Of a DNA stretch of 5,185 bases, positions 5,168 through 5,185 are shown piece after piece. The stretch is taken from contig CABTZM010000147.1 of NCBI GenBank assembly GCA_902489295.1, positions 1 to 5,185 of the forward strand. Direction: 5' to 3'. This DNA comes from an uncultured Collinsella sp. GTDB taxonomy: Bacteria > Actinomycetota > Coriobacteriia > Coriobacteriales > Coriobacteriaceae. The notes beneath the pieces were generated by a model. The model worked only from the letters and a program-made list of their open reading frames with translations. It was not told the DNA's origin and did not search any database. The position numbers and the translations under genes were made by a program. How positions within the stretch are numbered: position 1 is the first letter of the stretch; every line of letters starts with the position of its first letter.

Positions 5168-5185
5168 CAGGCAGAAGACGGCATA
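5168..5185 (+). other. Illumina P7-like sequence at the window end (probable artefact)
   Basis: The last 18 bases match the first 18 bases of the P7 flow-cell oligonucleotide (CAAGCAGAAGACGGCATA) at 17 positions, with the last 15 identical. The single difference is G for A at 5170. The orientation is not that of simple read-through from an insert, so a chimeric ligation or mis-assembly is more likely than untrimmed read tail. Natural sequence cannot be excluded from the window alone. Confidence 0.75.

Overview
The window is chromosomal housekeeping DNA from a GC-rich (roughly 60% by eye) Gram-positive bacterium. An actinobacterial lineage, perhaps a Coriobacteriia such as Collinsella, is my best guess. 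The support is the actinobacterial-style MurA N-terminus (SGAKNSALKLMAATLL), the beta-subunit segment LFPAIDPLASSS, and an LCP wall-polymer transferase next to murA. No RNA gene and no 16S is present, so the taxonomy is inference.

Layout, left to right. Positions 1-1002 hold the 3' end of an ATP synthase operon: the C-terminal part of atpD (cut by the window edge) and complete atpC, 3 nt apart. Positions 1003-1090 hold a GC-rich intrinsic terminator that ends only 13 nt before the TTG start of murA. A perfect TATAAT lies inside the end of atpC and could be the murA promoter. murA (1091-2374) and an LCP-family gene (2387-3622) sit 12 nt apart and probably form a cell-envelope operon: MurA makes the first committed peptidoglycan precursor, and the LCP protein attaches a glycopolymer to the wall outside the membrane. 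Positions 3623-3873 form a convergent intergenic region with three hairpins. The middle one is a strong terminator nested in a larger imperfect palindrome, and the third is the terminator of the opposing gene. pepT (peptidase T) occupies 3874-5121 on the minus strand.

The last 18 bases (5168-5185) match the start of the Illumina P7 flow-cell oligonucleotide at 17 of 18 positions. The right edge is therefore probably a contig end carrying synthetic sequence, and the pepT promoter region is probably missing.

I see no evidence for a mobile element, CRISPR array, defence system or new multi-gene system. The points most worth a second look are the terminator in the murA leader, the palindromic intergenic element, the acidic Ser/Asp tail and cysteines of the LCP protein, and the adapter-like end.
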